From assembly GCF_009749385.1 (NCBI RefSeq), contig NZ_WBIN01000007.1:124001-188000 (forward strand): a DNA stretch of 64,000 nt. The letters are read 5' to 3'. The notes beneath the pieces are model-generated. The model was given only the letters and a program-made list of their open reading frames with translations, was not told the origin of the DNA and did no database searches. Of the stretch, positions 44,999-53,089 are shown piece after piece. The DNA comes from Agromyces allii. GTDB lineage: Bacteria > Actinomycetota > Actinomycetes > Actinomycetales > Microbacteriaceae. Position 1 is the stretch's first letter, and the number at the start of each line of letters is the position of its first letter. The position numbers were made by a program, and so were the translations under genes.

Positions 44999-45913
44999 TC
45001 AGTCCCCGGGGGCCGGAATCGGCACGGCGCGACCGCTCACCGTGATGCCGCCCGCCGTCGGGATGTCGACCGTGAGCTCGCCCGGGCGCCCGACGTGGCG
45101 CCCCTGCTCGATGACGATCCGGGTCGGCGTGGCGACCGCGCCGAGCGCGCGCAGGTAGCCTCCGACGGCCGCGGCGGCCGACCCCGTCGCCGGGTCCTCC
45201 GTGATGCGGCCCACCGGGAACAGGTTGCGCGCCTCGAAGCGGAGCTGGCCCGCGGCATCCGCCTCCTCGTCGCGTTCGCCGTGGCCGGGTGCGATGGGGT
45301 GCAGCACCGTGATGGTGGCTGGCCAGCCCTGCTCGTCCATGAGCGCGCGCACGGCGACCGGGTCGAACGCGAACCCGTCGAACGCACTCGCGTCGTCGAC
45401 CACGAGCACCGGGTGCCAGTTGCCCGCGAAGGCGAGGCGCGGCGGCAGCTCGGTCGAGAGGGCCGACGCCTCGAGCCCGAGCAGCCCGAGCACGCGAGCG
45501 AGCGTGGCGGGCTCGAACTCGGCGAGGTCGGTGCCGACGCTCGTGAACGCGGCGGTGATGCCACCCGGTGCACGCTCGGTCGCGATCTCGATCGGCCCGA
45601 CGGGCGTGCTGAACCGCAGCGCCCCAGCCCCGGCGTCGCCCGCCGTCGAGCGCTCGGCGAGCGCGACCGCGGTGGCGACCGTCGCATGCCCGCAGAACGG
45701 CACCTCGGCGATCGGCGAGAAGTACCGCACGACGTAGGCCTCGCCGTCGCGCCCGGTGACGAACGCCGTCTCGGCGTAGTCGACCTCGGCGGCGATGCGC
45801 TGCATCTGCGCGTCGTCGAGGCTCGACGCGTCGAGCACGACCCCCGCCGGGTTGCCGCCCGTCGGCAGGTCGGCGAAGGCGGCGTAGCGGAGGATCTCGG
45901 GCGCGCTGGTCAT
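44999..45913 (-). CDS. PhzF family phenazine biosynthesis-like protein
   Basis: The 304-aa protein has the two-half diaminopimelate-epimerase-like fold of PhzF isomerases. NPAGVVLDA near residue 20 is followed by the active-site Glu in DYAETAFV (about 45-52) and PFCGHATVATA. EDPATGSAAAAVGGYL is the second-half signature. No phenazine genes adjoin it, so it is one of the many PhzF-like enzymes of unknown substrate. The ATG is at 45913, with GAGG 4 nt upstream; a longer ORF has no support. Confidence 0.9.
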   Translation of the reverse strand: MTSAPEILRYAAFADLPTGGNPAGVVLDASSLDDAQMQRIAAEVDYAETAFVTGRDGEAYVVRYFSPIAEVPFCGHATVATAVALAERSTAGDAGAGALRFSTPVGPIEIATERAPGGITAAFTSVGTDLAEFEPATLARVLGLLGLEASALSTELPPRLAFAGNWHPVLVVDDASAFDGFAFDPVAVRALMDEQGWPATITVLHPIAPGHGERDEEADAAGQLRFEARNLFPVGRITEDPATGSAAAAVGGYLRALGAVATPTRIVIEQGRHVGRPGELTVDIPTAGGITVSGRAVPIPAPGD

Positions 45914-45972
45914 ACCTCGATCGTCGCACGGGCGGCGCGGCCTCGCCGATCCGGCGGCCACCGCAGGGCTCT

Positions 45973-46037
45973 CGGGCGAGCGGATGCCGCGGGCGGCCCT
46001 CATGCGATGGGCGCGCGCCGCGGCATCCGCTCGCCCG
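45973..46037 (-). terminator. Terminator with perfect 20-bp arms containing GGATGCCGC
   Basis: CGGGCGAGCGGATGCCGCGG (45973-45992) pairs perfectly with 46018-46037 around a 25-nt loop. It ends the ArsR-SRPBCC-VOC operon (minus). Confidence 0.75.
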
Positions 46038-46047
46038 ACTGCGCGGG

Positions 46048-46524
46048 TCAGGGCTGCTGCACGGGCTCCTGCTGTGCGGGCTCCTGCTGCTCCTGCTCGG
46101 CGCCGAACCGTTGCCGCGCGTCGACCGGGATGAGCGGTCGAGCCGCCCTGGCCTTGAGCTGCTGCACGGCCCAGGAGTTGCCGTCGGGGTCGGAGAAGCC
46201 GAAGAACGTGCCGCCGTCGCGCTCGTCGAACACGGTGATCGGGCCGGCGTCGACCCCGCGCTCGATGAGCTCGGCGCGCGCGGCCTCGGCATCGGCGACG
46301 ACGAGCTGCACGCCGCGCAGCGAGCCGGGCGCCATCTCGTTCTGCGAGGGCAGGCTGCCGATGACGATCGAGCAACCCGAGCCGCGCGGGGTGAGCTGCG
46401 CGATGTGCATGTGCTCGTTGCGGGTGTCGTGGTCGAGCTCGAACCCGACCTGGTCGCGGTAGAAGGCGATCGAGCGGTCGAGGTCGCTGACCGGCACGAT
46501 GACGACTTCGAGGGTCCAGTCCAT
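46048..46524 (-). CDS. VOC family (glyoxalase/bleomycin resistance) protein
   Basis: This 158-aa protein has paired beta-alpha-beta-beta-beta modules. MDWTLEVVIVPVSDLDRSIAFYRD opens module 1 and GSLRGVQLVVADAEAARAEL module 2. GGTFFGFSDPDGNSWAVQQ carries the usual late strand. The C terminus is an odd Gln/Glu/Pro tail built on QEP repeats. It lies 11 bp after the SRPBCC gene, as the last member of an ArsR-controlled operon. Substrate unknown. Confidence 0.88.
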   Translation of the reverse strand: MDWTLEVVIVPVSDLDRSIAFYRDQVGFELDHDTRNEHMHIAQLTPRGSGCSIVIGSLPSQNEMAPGSLRGVQLVVADAEAARAELIERGVDAGPITVFDERDGGTFFGFSDPDGNSWAVQQLKARAARPLIPVDARQRFGAEQEQQEPAQQEPVQQP

Positions 46525-46535
46525 GATGTCGGGCC

Positions 46536-47039
46536 TCAGCTCAGCAGTCCGTCGAGGCGCTGGTACCCCTCGGTGAGGCCCTGCTCCATGTTCGATGCGA
46601 TCATGCCGTCGCGTGCCTCGACGCTCGGGTACGTCGAGTGGATGCGCAGGCGCGTGCGCCCGCCGCCCAGGTCTTCGAACGCCATCGACTCGATCGCGAC
46701 GACGTCGGGGAAGCCCTCGTACTCGAAGGTCTGGATGGCGAACTCGTTCTCGCGCACCGTGTGGAAGGTGCCGTTGAACGCGTACGCCTCGCCCGACGGG
46801 TCGACGTGCAGGTAGCGGTAGCCGCCCTGCGGGACGAAGTCCCAGCGCTCGACCTGCATGTCGTAGCCGTTCGGGCCGAGCCAGCGCTTGACGAGCTCGG
46901 GGTCGCGGTGGGCTTCGAAGAGCGCGCTCACGGGTGCGTCGAAGTCGCGGACGATGTCGATGAAGGGCAGGCCCTCAGGGGCCGTGATGGTCACGGCGTT
47001 GGTGGTGGTGCCGGTGTCGGCGGGATCGGTGGTGGTCAT
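46536..47039 (-). CDS. SRPBCC (AHSA1-type) domain protein
   Basis: The 167-aa START-like protein of the AHSA1/activator-of-Hsp90 group is common next to ArsR regulators. FIDIVRDFDAPVSALFEAHRDPELVKRWLGP is the diagnostic start, and QTFEYEGFPDVVAIESMAFEDLGGGRTRLRI the core sheet. It starts within the ArsR stop (4-nt ATGA overlap). In this arrangement the protein usually binds a small hydrophobic ligand; the ligand is unknown. Confidence 0.9.
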   Translation of the reverse strand: MTTTDPADTGTTTNAVTITAPEGLPFIDIVRDFDAPVSALFEAHRDPELVKRWLGPNGYDMQVERWDFVPQGGYRYLHVDPSGEAYAFNGTFHTVRENEFAIQTFEYEGFPDVVAIESMAFEDLGGGRTRLRIHSTYPSVEARDGMIASNMEQGLTEGYQRLDGLLS

Positions 47040-47443
47040 GATTCCTGTGCCTTGCGTGCGGGACCGGCGTCATGCGCGGTCGCTGCGGGTGCGGCGGCTG
47101 GGTCGTCGTCGCGTTCGGTGGCGAGCAGCGCGTCGAGAGAGCGGAATCGCTGCTCGTGGATCAGCCGGTAGCGGTCGATCCACGCGGTGAGTGCTTCGAG
47201 CTGGGCCGGCGCCAGGTGCACGGGGCGACGTTGCGCGTCGCGCGTTCGCGTGACGAGCCCCGCCGCCTCGAGCACCTGGATGTGCTTCGACACGGCCTGC
47301 TTCGTGATCCGGAACGGTTCGGCGAGCTCGTTGACGGTCGCCGATCCGCGGCTGAGCCTCGCGATGATGCCCCGGCGGACCGGATCGGCCAGCGCCATGA
47401 ATGCGCGGTCGAGCCGGTCGTCGGCGCTCGGATCGAGGATCAT
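47036..47443 (-). CDS. ArsR family transcriptional regulator
   Basis: The 135-aa winged-helix repressor has ALADPVRRGIIARLSRGSATVNEL (about 17-40) and the recognition helix in FRITKQAVSKHIQVLEAAGLV (about 45-65). No metal-binding Cys motif (ELCVCDL) is present, so it is of the non-metal ArsR type typical of SRPBCC operons. An Ala/Asp-rich tail follows. It is first in the operon, and a dyad just upstream probably gives autorepression. Confidence 0.9.
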   Translation of the reverse strand: MILDPSADDRLDRAFMALADPVRRGIIARLSRGSATVNELAEPFRITKQAVSKHIQVLEAAGLVTRTRDAQRRPVHLAPAQLEALTAWIDRYRLIHEQRFRSLDALLATERDDDPAAAPAATAHDAGPARKAQES

Positions 47444-47464
47444 GCGGTGTAACCAACCGTTCCA

Positions 47465-47490
47465 TTGATCAACTGTTTGATTGATTACAA
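47465..47490. promoter_or_regulatory. ArsR-type operator
   Basis: TTGATCAA overlaps ATCAA-CTGT-TTGAT, in an AT-rich patch between the divergent ArsR and VOC genes. Confidence 0.6.
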
Positions 47491-47604
47491 GGTACGCCGC
47501 AACGACGAGCGGGTCAAGTGTTCTTCGAGAATTCCTCGCGTCGCCGCGGCATCCGGAGCAGAATCGACGACGAACCCACGACCGATGACGATCTGGAGCA
47601 CGCC

Positions 47605-48021
47605 ATGCCCGTCACGCTGAACCCCTACCTCAACTTCCGCGGCACCGCCCGCGAGGCGCTCGAGTTCTACCACGCGATCTTCGGCGGCACGCTGAACATC
47701 AGCACGTTCGCCGACTTCCAGGCCTCCGAGAGCCCCGCCGACGCCGACCTCGTGATGCACGGCCAGATCGATGCGCCCGACGGGCTCACGATCATGGCGG
47801 CCGACGTGCCGGCGCACATGGAGTACCACGGCATCTCGGGCGTCTCGGTGTCGATCTCGGGCGACGACGACGCGACGATCCGCGGCTACTGGAACGGACT
47901 CTCCGACGGCGCGACCGTGCTGCAGCCGCTCGAGGTCGCGCCCTGGGGCGACGCGTTCGGCATGCTGCTCGATCGCTTCGGCGCGAGCTGGCTGGTCAAC
48001 ATCTCCGGCACCGCGGCGTAG
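47605..48021 (+). CDS. VOC family protein, PhnB-like
   Basis: The 138-aa protein has the PhnB/YjdN arrangement. MPVTLNPYLNFRGTAREALEFYHAIFGGTL opens it, ASESPADADLVMHGQI sits mid-sequence, and APWGDAFGMLLDRFGASWLVNI is the typical C-terminal DxFGxxW-like end. GGAG lies 6 nt before the ATG at 47605; the longer ORF from 47518 crosses the promoter region. It is divergent from the ArsR operon and may share its regulator. Function unknown. Confidence 0.88.
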   Translation: MPVTLNPYLNFRGTAREALEFYHAIFGGTLNISTFADFQASESPADADLVMHGQIDAPDGLTIMAADVPAHMEYHGISGVSVSISGDDDATIRGYWNGLSDGATVLQPLEVAPWGDAFGMLLDRFGASWLVNISGTAA

Positions 48022-48060
48022 CCCTCGCCTCCGGGACCACGGCGGGCGCGTCGCGCACGC

Positions 48061-48131
48061 TCGTCAGGCCGACGCACGCTCGTCAGGCCGACGCACGCTC
48101 GTCAGGCAGACGCACGCTCGTCAGGCCGGCG
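48061..48131. repeat. 19-bp tandem repeat array
   Basis: TCGTCAGGCCGACGCACGC is repeated about 3.5 times, the third copy with one change, starting 40 bp after the VOC gene. Confidence 0.85.
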
Positions 48132-48425
48132 TTGCCGAGATCGTCCTGAGCCGGCGACGTCCTCCTGAATCACGGGTTTCCTCGGCTCACTGGGCGTGCA
48201 ATCCGACGGGAGGAGTTCGGCGCGAGCGGAGGACCGTTCGCGCGAAGGCCTCCTCCGCCCGCGCCGATCTCCTCCGCTCCGATGACGGACGACGGACGGG
48301 TGCCGCGGCCCGGCGGCGTGCGTCGCGCACCCGTCGCGGGTCGCGGGCGCGTCGCGCACCCGTCCGCCCGTCGTGCACGCGGCGCAGGTCGCGGTCGGGT
48401 CCGCACGCGGCGCAGGTCGCGCGGG
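48132..48425. repeat. Gene-free gap with 19-bp direct repeat
   Basis: No coding sequence is supported. GCACGCGGCGCAGGTCGCG is present at 48375-48393 and 48403-48421, and GTCGCGCACCCGTC occurs twice near 48330-48365. The region lies between the convergent VOC and MarR genes. I see no clean terminator. Confidence 0.6.
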
Positions 48426-48884
48426 TCAGCCCGCGGCGACCGGCAGCGCGATCGCGTGCAGCGCCTCGACGACCGGCGCGAGCTCGGGCTGCGCCTGCGC
48501 GTCGGCGAGCACGCGCTCGAGCGTCTCGTCGTGGATGGGCCGCGCCTTCTCGTACAGCGCCCGCCCGGCGTGCGTGAGTTCGGTGTAGATGCCGCGCCGG
48601 TCGTCGGCGCAGAGCACGCGGGTGAGCAGCGCCCGGTCTTCGAGCCGGTTCACGAGTCGCGTGGTCGCGCTCGGGCTGAGCGCGGTCGCGCGGGCGAGCT
48701 GCTGCATGCGCATGTGCCAGCCGTCTTGGCGGTTCAGCGCGTCGAGCACGGTGTACTCGACGACCGAGAGGTCGACGGAGGCCGAGAGCGCCCGCTCGAG
48801 CTCGCTCTCGATCAGGCCGTGCAGCGCGGCCAGTGTGCGCCAGCCGTGGGCGCGAACCTCGACGGCGTCGTCGGCGATGCCCAT
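48426..48884 (-). CDS. MarR family transcriptional regulator
   Basis: This 152-aa winged-helix repressor has SVDLSVVEYTVLDALNRQDGWHMRMQQLARA, then the recognition helix SPSATTRLVNRLEDRALLTRV, and the wing CADDRRGIYTELTHAGRALYE. GGAGA lies 7 nt before the ATG at 48884; upstream ORF extensions run through the tandem repeat and are rejected. It is divergent from an MFS exporter, with half-sites between them, so control of that exporter is likely. The inducer is unknown. Confidence 0.9.
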   Translation of the reverse strand: MGIADDAVEVRAHGWRTLAALHGLIESELERALSASVDLSVVEYTVLDALNRQDGWHMRMQQLARATALSPSATTRLVNRLEDRALLTRVLCADDRRGIYTELTHAGRALYEKARPIHDETLERVLADAQAQPELAPVVEALHAIALPVAAG

Positions 48885-48900
48885 GTCGTCTCCTGATCTC

Positions 48901-48980
48901 GCGGTGCGGTTCGATGCGGTGCGGTTCGATGCGGTGCTGTTCGATGCGGTTCGATGCGGTGCTGTGCGGTGCGGTTCTGC
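48901..48980. repeat. 15-bp tandem repeat in the marR leader
   Basis: GCGGTGCGGTTCGAT and its variants repeat about six times (two units shortened to 10 bp), between the marR RBS and its operator region. Confidence 0.85.
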
Positions 48981-49023
48981 GCCCCTGACGGGCTCCGGAA
49001 GCGCCGTCGCGGCACGCCCGGGA

Positions 49024-49103
49024 AAAGTAGTTGCTTGCGCTAGGTAATTGCGTGTGCAACTATTGACCCTGCGTTCGCAATAGTCGGCGCGTGCAACTAC
49101 TTT
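49024..49103. promoter_or_regulatory. MarR half-site cluster
   Basis: AAAGTAGTTGC (49024-49034) is inverted as GCAACTACTTT (49093-49103). A further GTGCAACTA lies at 49054-49062. They span the promoter zone of the divergent marR and MFS genes. Confidence 0.6.
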
Positions 49104-49128
49104 CCTCAGTGTACAGGAGAACCTCGCA

Positions 49129-50361
49129 ATGCCACTCGGACTGCTCGCCCTCGCGATCGGCGCCTTCGGCATCGGCCTGACCGAGTTCGTCATCATGGGC
49201 CTGCTGCCCGACCTCGCCGCCGACTTCGGCGTCACCGAGGCCGCGGCCGGCTGGTTCATCTCGGGCTACGCCCTCGCCGTGGCCGTCGGGGCGATCGCCC
49301 TCACGGCGGCCGCCACCCGCCTCCCCCGCAAGCCGGTGCTCATGGGGCTGCTCGGGCTGTTCATCGCGGGCAACGCCATCTCGGCGCTCGCACCGACGTA
49401 CGAGGCCATGCTCGTCGGGCGCATCGTCGCCGCACTCTGCCACGGCGCCTTCTTCGGCATCGGCGCGGTGCTCGCGGCCGACCTCGTCGCTCCCGCGAAG
49501 CGCGCCGGAGCCATCGCGATCATGTTCACCGGCCTCACGGCCGCGAACGTGCTCGGGGTGCCCTTCGGCACGTTCCTCGGGCAGCAGTACGGCTGGCGCT
49601 CCACGTTCTGGGTCATCTCGGCGATCGGCGTCGTCGCGCTCATCGGCATCGCCGCGCTCGTGCCGAAGTCGGTCCCGGCAGCGGCGACGGCGACCGCCCC
49701 GAGCCTCCGCCGCGAGCTCGGCGCGTTCCGCTCCGGCCAGGTCTGGCTCTCGCTGACCGTCACCGTGCTCGGTTTCGGCGGCATGTTCGGCGCGTTCACG
49801 TACATCGCCTACACGCTCACCGAGGTCAGCGGATTCGCCGCGACCGACGTGCCGTGGCTGCTCGTGCTCTTCGGCGCAGGGCTCGTCGTCGGCAACTGGA
49901 TCGGCGGCAAGCTCGCCGACCGCTCGATCGACGGCACGCTGCTCGGCTTCATCGCCGCGCTCGTCGTCGTGCTGGCCCTGCTCGGCTGGCTCGCGGCATC
50001 CCCCGTCGCCGTGATCGTGCTGCTCGTGCTCATGGGCGGGTTCGGGTTCGGCACGGTGCCCGCGCTGCAGAGCCGCGTCATGCGGTACGCCGACCAGGCG
50101 CCCACGCTCGCCTCGGGCGCGAACATCGCCGCGTTCAACGTCGGCAACGCCCTCGGCGCCTTCGCGGGCGGCCTCGCGATCTCGGCCGGCCTCGGCTACA
50201 CCTCGCCCATCTGGGTCGGCGCGATCATCACGGCCGCCGCGCTCCTCGTCATGGTCGTCGCGTGGGCCACGGCCCGGGCCGGTGCGCCGCGCATCGAGCG
50301 AGCGGATGCCGCGCCTCGCGTCACGACCACGACCGGGTCCGTCGCGACATCCGCCCTCTGA
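49129..50361 (+). CDS. MFS drug/sugar efflux transporter (AraJ/Cmx-like)
   Basis: The 410-aa twelve-helix MFS antiporter has IGAFGIGLTEFVIMGLLPDLAADF as helix 1 and loop, GYALAVAVGAIALTAAATRLPRK with a motif A-like loop, and GRIVAALCHGAFFGIGAVLAADLV as helix 4. These are typical of the chloramphenicol/arabinose efflux DHA1 group. AGGAG lies 8 nt before the ATG. It is divergent from MarR and followed by two redox/stress-type genes that may belong to the same unit. Resistance to a toxic aromatic or antibiotic is a family-based guess. Confidence 0.9.
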   Translation: MPLGLLALAIGAFGIGLTEFVIMGLLPDLAADFGVTEAAAGWFISGYALAVAVGAIALTAAATRLPRKPVLMGLLGLFIAGNAISALAPTYEAMLVGRIVAALCHGAFFGIGAVLAADLVAPAKRAGAIAIMFTGLTAANVLGVPFGTFLGQQYGWRSTFWVISAIGVVALIGIAALVPKSVPAAATATAPSLRRELGAFRSGQVWLSLTVTVLGFGGMFGAFTYIAYTLTEVSGFAATDVPWLLVLFGAGLVVGNWIGGKLADRSIDGTLLGFIAALVVVLALLGWLAASPVAVIVLLVLMGGFGFGTVPALQSRVMRYADQAPTLASGANIAAFNVGNALGAFAGGLAISAGLGYTSPIWVGAIITAAALLVMVVAWATARAGAPRIERADAAPRVTTTTGSVATSAL

Positions 50362-50395
50362 TCCCCCTCCTCAACCCCTCCCGAAAGGAACACCC

Positions 50396-51229
50396 ATGAC
50401 CGCCACGGTCCCCACCATCACCCTGAACAACGGCGTGCGGATGCCGCAGCTCGGCTTCGGCGTCTTCCAGGTGCCCGACGACGAGACCGCCGCGGCCGTG
50501 ACCACGGCCCTCGAGGTCGGCTACCGCAGCATCGACACGGCCGCCGTCTACGGCAACGAGGCAGGCGTCGGACGGGCCATCGCCGAGTCGGGCCTCGCGC
50601 GCGACGAGCTGTTCGTCACCACGAAGGTCTGGAACTCCGACCAGGGCTACGACGAGACCCTTCGCGCGTTCGACGCGAGCGCCGCGAAGCTCGGGCTGGA
50701 GCAGCTCGACCTCTACCTGATCCACTGGCCGACGCCCGACCGCGGCCGCTACCTCGACACGTGGCGTGCGCTCGAGCGCCTGCTCGCCGACGGCCGCACG
50801 CGCGCGATCGGCGTCTCGAACTTCGAGCCCGAGCACCTCGACCGACTCGTCGAGGCGAGCACCGTCGTGCCCGCCGTGAACCAGGTCGAGCTGCACCCCG
50901 CCATGGCCAACCGCGCCGTGATCGCCGCCGATGCGAGGCACGGCATCGCGACCGAGGCGTGGAGCCCGCTCGCGCAGGGCGCCGTGCTCGGCGAGGCCTC
51001 CGTCGTCGAGATCGCCGAGCGCCACGGCCGCACCCCCGCGCAGGTCGTGCTGCGCTGGCACCTGCAGCAGGGGCGCATCGTGATCCCGAAGTCGGTCACG
51101 CCCCGCCGCATCGCCGAGAACTTCGACGTGTTCGGCTTCGAGCTCGCGGCCGACGAACTCGCGGCGATCGACGCCCTCGACCGCGACGGACGCACCGGAC
51201 CGCACCCCGTCGAGTTCCACGCCGCCTGA
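50396..51229 (+). CDS. Aldo/keto reductase (2,5-diketo-D-gluconate reductase type)
   Basis: The 277-aa NADPH-dependent reductase has Asp and Tyr in YRSIDTAAVYGNEAGVG, Lys in FVTTKVWNSD and His in LYLIHWPTP, forming the catalytic tetrad. IPKSVTPRRIAENFDVF binds the NADPH phosphate. AAAGGA lies 6 nt before the ATG at 50396, which is chosen over a longer ORF that runs inside the MFS gene. It follows the MFS gene by 34 bp and is probably co-transcribed and MarR-controlled. The carbonyl substrate is unknown. Confidence 0.92.
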   Translation: MTATVPTITLNNGVRMPQLGFGVFQVPDDETAAAVTTALEVGYRSIDTAAVYGNEAGVGRAIAESGLARDELFVTTKVWNSDQGYDETLRAFDASAAKLGLEQLDLYLIHWPTPDRGRYLDTWRALERLLADGRTRAIGVSNFEPEHLDRLVEASTVVPAVNQVELHPAMANRAVIAADARHGIATEAWSPLAQGAVLGEASVVEIAERHGRTPAQVVLRWHLQQGRIVIPKSVTPRRIAENFDVFGFELAADELAAIDALDRDGRTGPHPVEFHAA

Positions 51230-51270
51230 GCCGGCCCGGCACCTGGCGCAGGCACCTCACGCCGGCGCCG

Positions 51271-51311
51271 CACGACCCGCACGACCCGCACGACCCGCAC
51301 GACCCGCACGA
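51271..51311. repeat. 9-bp tandem repeat before the PfpI gene
   Basis: CACGACCCG is repeated four and a half times, immediately upstream of the RBS of the next gene. Confidence 0.85.
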
Positions 51312-51326
51312 GAAGGGAACCACTCC

Positions 51327-52034
51327 ATGAGCGACATCCTCATGATCGTCACCGCCGCCACGAGCCTCACCATGAAGGACGGCACCGAGCACCCCACCGG
51401 CTTCTGGGCCGAGGAGCTCGTGACCGCGCACCGCGACCTCGTCGCCGCAGGGCACACCGTGACCATCGCGACCCCGGGAGGCGTCGCGCCCACCGTCGAC
51501 GCGGGCAGCCTCGACCCGTCGCAGACCGGCGGCGAGGCGCGCGCCCGCGAGTTCGCGGACTACCTCGACGCGATCGCGGGCGAGCTCACCTCCCCCGTCG
51601 CGATCGCCGACGTCGACGCGGCCGAGTACGCCGCCGTCGTGCTGCCGGGCGGACACGGCCCCATGAGCGACCTCGCGTCCGACGCCGCGACCGGCCGTGT
51701 GCTCGTCGCCGCGAACGAGGCCGGCACGATCATCGCGCCGTTCTGCCACGGACCGGCAGCCCTGCTCTCGGCGAGCCTCGCCGACGGATCCTTCGCGTTC
51801 GCAGGCCGCCGTCTCACCGTCTTCACCGACGAGGAGGAGCGCACGGGCGGCACGGGAGAGAACACCCCGTGGTGGGTCGAGAGCCGCCTCCGCGAGCGCG
51901 GCGCCCTCATCGACTCGGCCGCACCCTGGAGCGACCACGTCGTCGTCGACGGCAACCTCATCACCGGCCAGAATCCGCAGTCGAGCGCCTCGGTCGCCCG
52001 CCGCGTGCTCGAGGCCCTCGCCGCGCGCGGCTGA
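51327..52034 (+). CDS. DJ-1/PfpI family (Hsp31-like) protein
   Basis: This 235-aa class I glutamine amidotransferase-like protein has the substrate pocket in GTEHPTGFWAEEL (about 20-32), the oxyanion region LPGGHGPMSDL and the nucleophile Cys in IIAPFCHGPAALLSA (about 138-152). FTDEEERTGGTGENTPWWVESRLRERG is typical of the Hsp31/glyoxalase III-like group that acts on methylglyoxal or as a chaperone. AAGGGAA precedes the ATG. It is probably the end of the MFS-reductase stress unit. Confidence 0.88.
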   Translation: MSDILMIVTAATSLTMKDGTEHPTGFWAEELVTAHRDLVAAGHTVTIATPGGVAPTVDAGSLDPSQTGGEARAREFADYLDAIAGELTSPVAIADVDAAEYAAVVLPGGHGPMSDLASDAATGRVLVAANEAGTIIAPFCHGPAALLSASLADGSFAFAGRRLTVFTDEEERTGGTGENTPWWVESRLRERGALIDSAAPWSDHVVVDGNLITGQNPQSSASVARRVLEALAARG

Positions 52035-52178
52035 CCTCGGTCCGTCCGGGTCCTCTCGCGGGGCGCCGAGCTCAGGCGAACGGCCGCACCTCAGGACGCG
52101 ATCCCCGCGATCGTCCTGACCGGCGGCCGTTCGCCTGCCCCGGCGTCGACATCCAGCTGCCGAAGCACCCGGCCGACG

Positions 52179-52229
52179 ACGGATGCCGCGGCGCCGCGCC
52201 CGTCATGAGCGCCGCGCCGCGGCATCCGT
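52179..52229. terminator. Bidirectional terminator with GGATGCCGCGG arms
   Basis: ACGGATGCCGCGG (52179-52191) pairs with CCGCGGCATCCGT (52217-52229), with inner GCGC/GCGC pairing. It lies between the PfpI gene and the convergent zinc-ribbon gene. Confidence 0.7.
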
Positions 52230-52257
52230 TCGTCGTCTCGGCCGTGGCCGACCGCCG

Positions 52258-52668
52258 TCAGTCGAAGAGGTCGGACAGCCAGTTGTCCTTCTTCTTCTTG
52301 CGGTAGCCCTGGTCGCCGTAGCCGCGGTTGTCGTACCCGCGACCGTCCTGACCGCGGTTGTCGTACGGCTGCTGGCCGTACGCGGGCTGGCCGTACTGCG
52401 GCTGCGCGGGCGGCTGCTGGCCGTACGCGGGCTGGCCGTACTGCGGCTGCGCGGGCGGCTGGTAGGCCGGCGGAGCGGGCTGCTGGAACGCCGGCTGGGC
52501 GGGAGCGGGGGCGGCCGGAGCTGCACCGCTGTCGTTCGCGGCGCGCTCGATGATCTTGTCGAGCTCGCCTCGGTCGAGCCACACGCCGCGGCAGGTCGGA
52601 CAGTAGTCGATCTCGATGCCGCTGCGCTCGCTCATCACGAGCACGGCTCCGTCGTTGGGGCACTGCAT
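52258..52668 (-). CDS. TFIIB-type zinc ribbon protein with Q/Y/P-rich repeats
   Basis: The 136-aa protein starts with a zf-TFIIB domain (residues 1-40): MQCPNDG, then IDYCPTCRGVWLDRGEL, with Cys3, Cys23 and Cys26 and the conserved WLDRGEL. Residues 55-110 are Pro/Gln/Tyr/Ala repeats (PQYGQPAYGQ twice) encoded by a 42-bp DNA repeat. The C terminus is basic then hydrophobic (YRKKKKDNWLSDLFD). This layout is common in Actinobacteria; the partner is unknown. GAGGAG lies 6 nt before the ATG, and longer versions are rejected. Confidence 0.85.
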   Translation of the reverse strand: MQCPNDGAVLVMSERSGIEIDYCPTCRGVWLDRGELDKIIERAANDSGAAPAAPAPAQPAFQQPAPPAYQPPAQPQYGQPAYGQQPPAQPQYGQPAYGQQPYDNRGQDGRGYDNRGYGDQGYRKKKKDNWLSDLFD

Positions 52669-52788
52669 GGGGGCTCCTCGTTCGGGGTTGCAAGGGGTCC
52701 CGGCCGAGCCTAGGCAGCGAAGCTCCGAGGACGCCCAGACCGGCACCGACCCGCGCCGAGCCCTGCCGTTCGCCCCCGGAAACAGGAC

Positions 52789-52844
52789 GAGCGGATGCCT
52801 CGGCGCGCGCCTCACGAAGAGGCGGGCGACCGTGGCATCCGCTC
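52789..52844 (-). terminator. Terminator of the cold-shock gene with GCGGATGCC arms
   Basis: GAGCGGATGCC (52789-52799) pairs with GGCATCCGCTC (52834-52844). It lies 39 bp past the cold-shock stop at 52883 on the minus strand. Confidence 0.65.
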
Positions 52845-52882
52845 ATCGACCGGCGCGAGGCGCCGATCAGTGCGTCGGAGAA

Positions 52883-53089
52883 CTAGCCGATGACTCGGAT
52901 GTTCTCTGCCTGCGGGCCCTTGGGTCCGCGGGCGGTGTCGAATTCGACCTTCTGGTTCTCGTCGAGCGAGCGGTAGCCGTCTGATGCGATCGCGCTGAAG
53001 TGCGCGAAGACGTCAGCCGTGCCGTCGTCGGGAGCGATGAAGCCGAAGCCCTTGTCGGCGTTGAACCACTTGACGGTTCCGGTAGCCAT
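52883..53089 (-). CDS. Cold-shock protein, CspA family
   Basis: This 68-aa single-stranded nucleic-acid-binding OB-fold protein acts as an RNA chaperone. [17 protein letters not shown] contains RNP1 (KGFGFI), and DVFAHFSAI contains RNP2. The length is normal. AAGGAA precedes the ATG at 53089; a 5-residue longer version is not supported. A paralogue lies at 57.8 kb. The gap of about 100 bp upstream probably holds the cold-shock leader. Confidence 0.95.
   Translation of the reverse strand: MATGTVKWFNADKGFGFIAPDDGTADVFAHFSAIASDGYRSLDENQKVEFDTARGPKGPQAENIRVIG

Noticed and set aside
44999..45913. Phenazine biosynthesis locus
   Set aside because: Only a PhzF-like protein is present; no phzA-G genes lie near, so phenazine production is not inferred.
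48061..48421. CRISPR-like direct repeats
   Set aside because: The 19-bp units are contiguous without unique spacers, and no cas genes are present.
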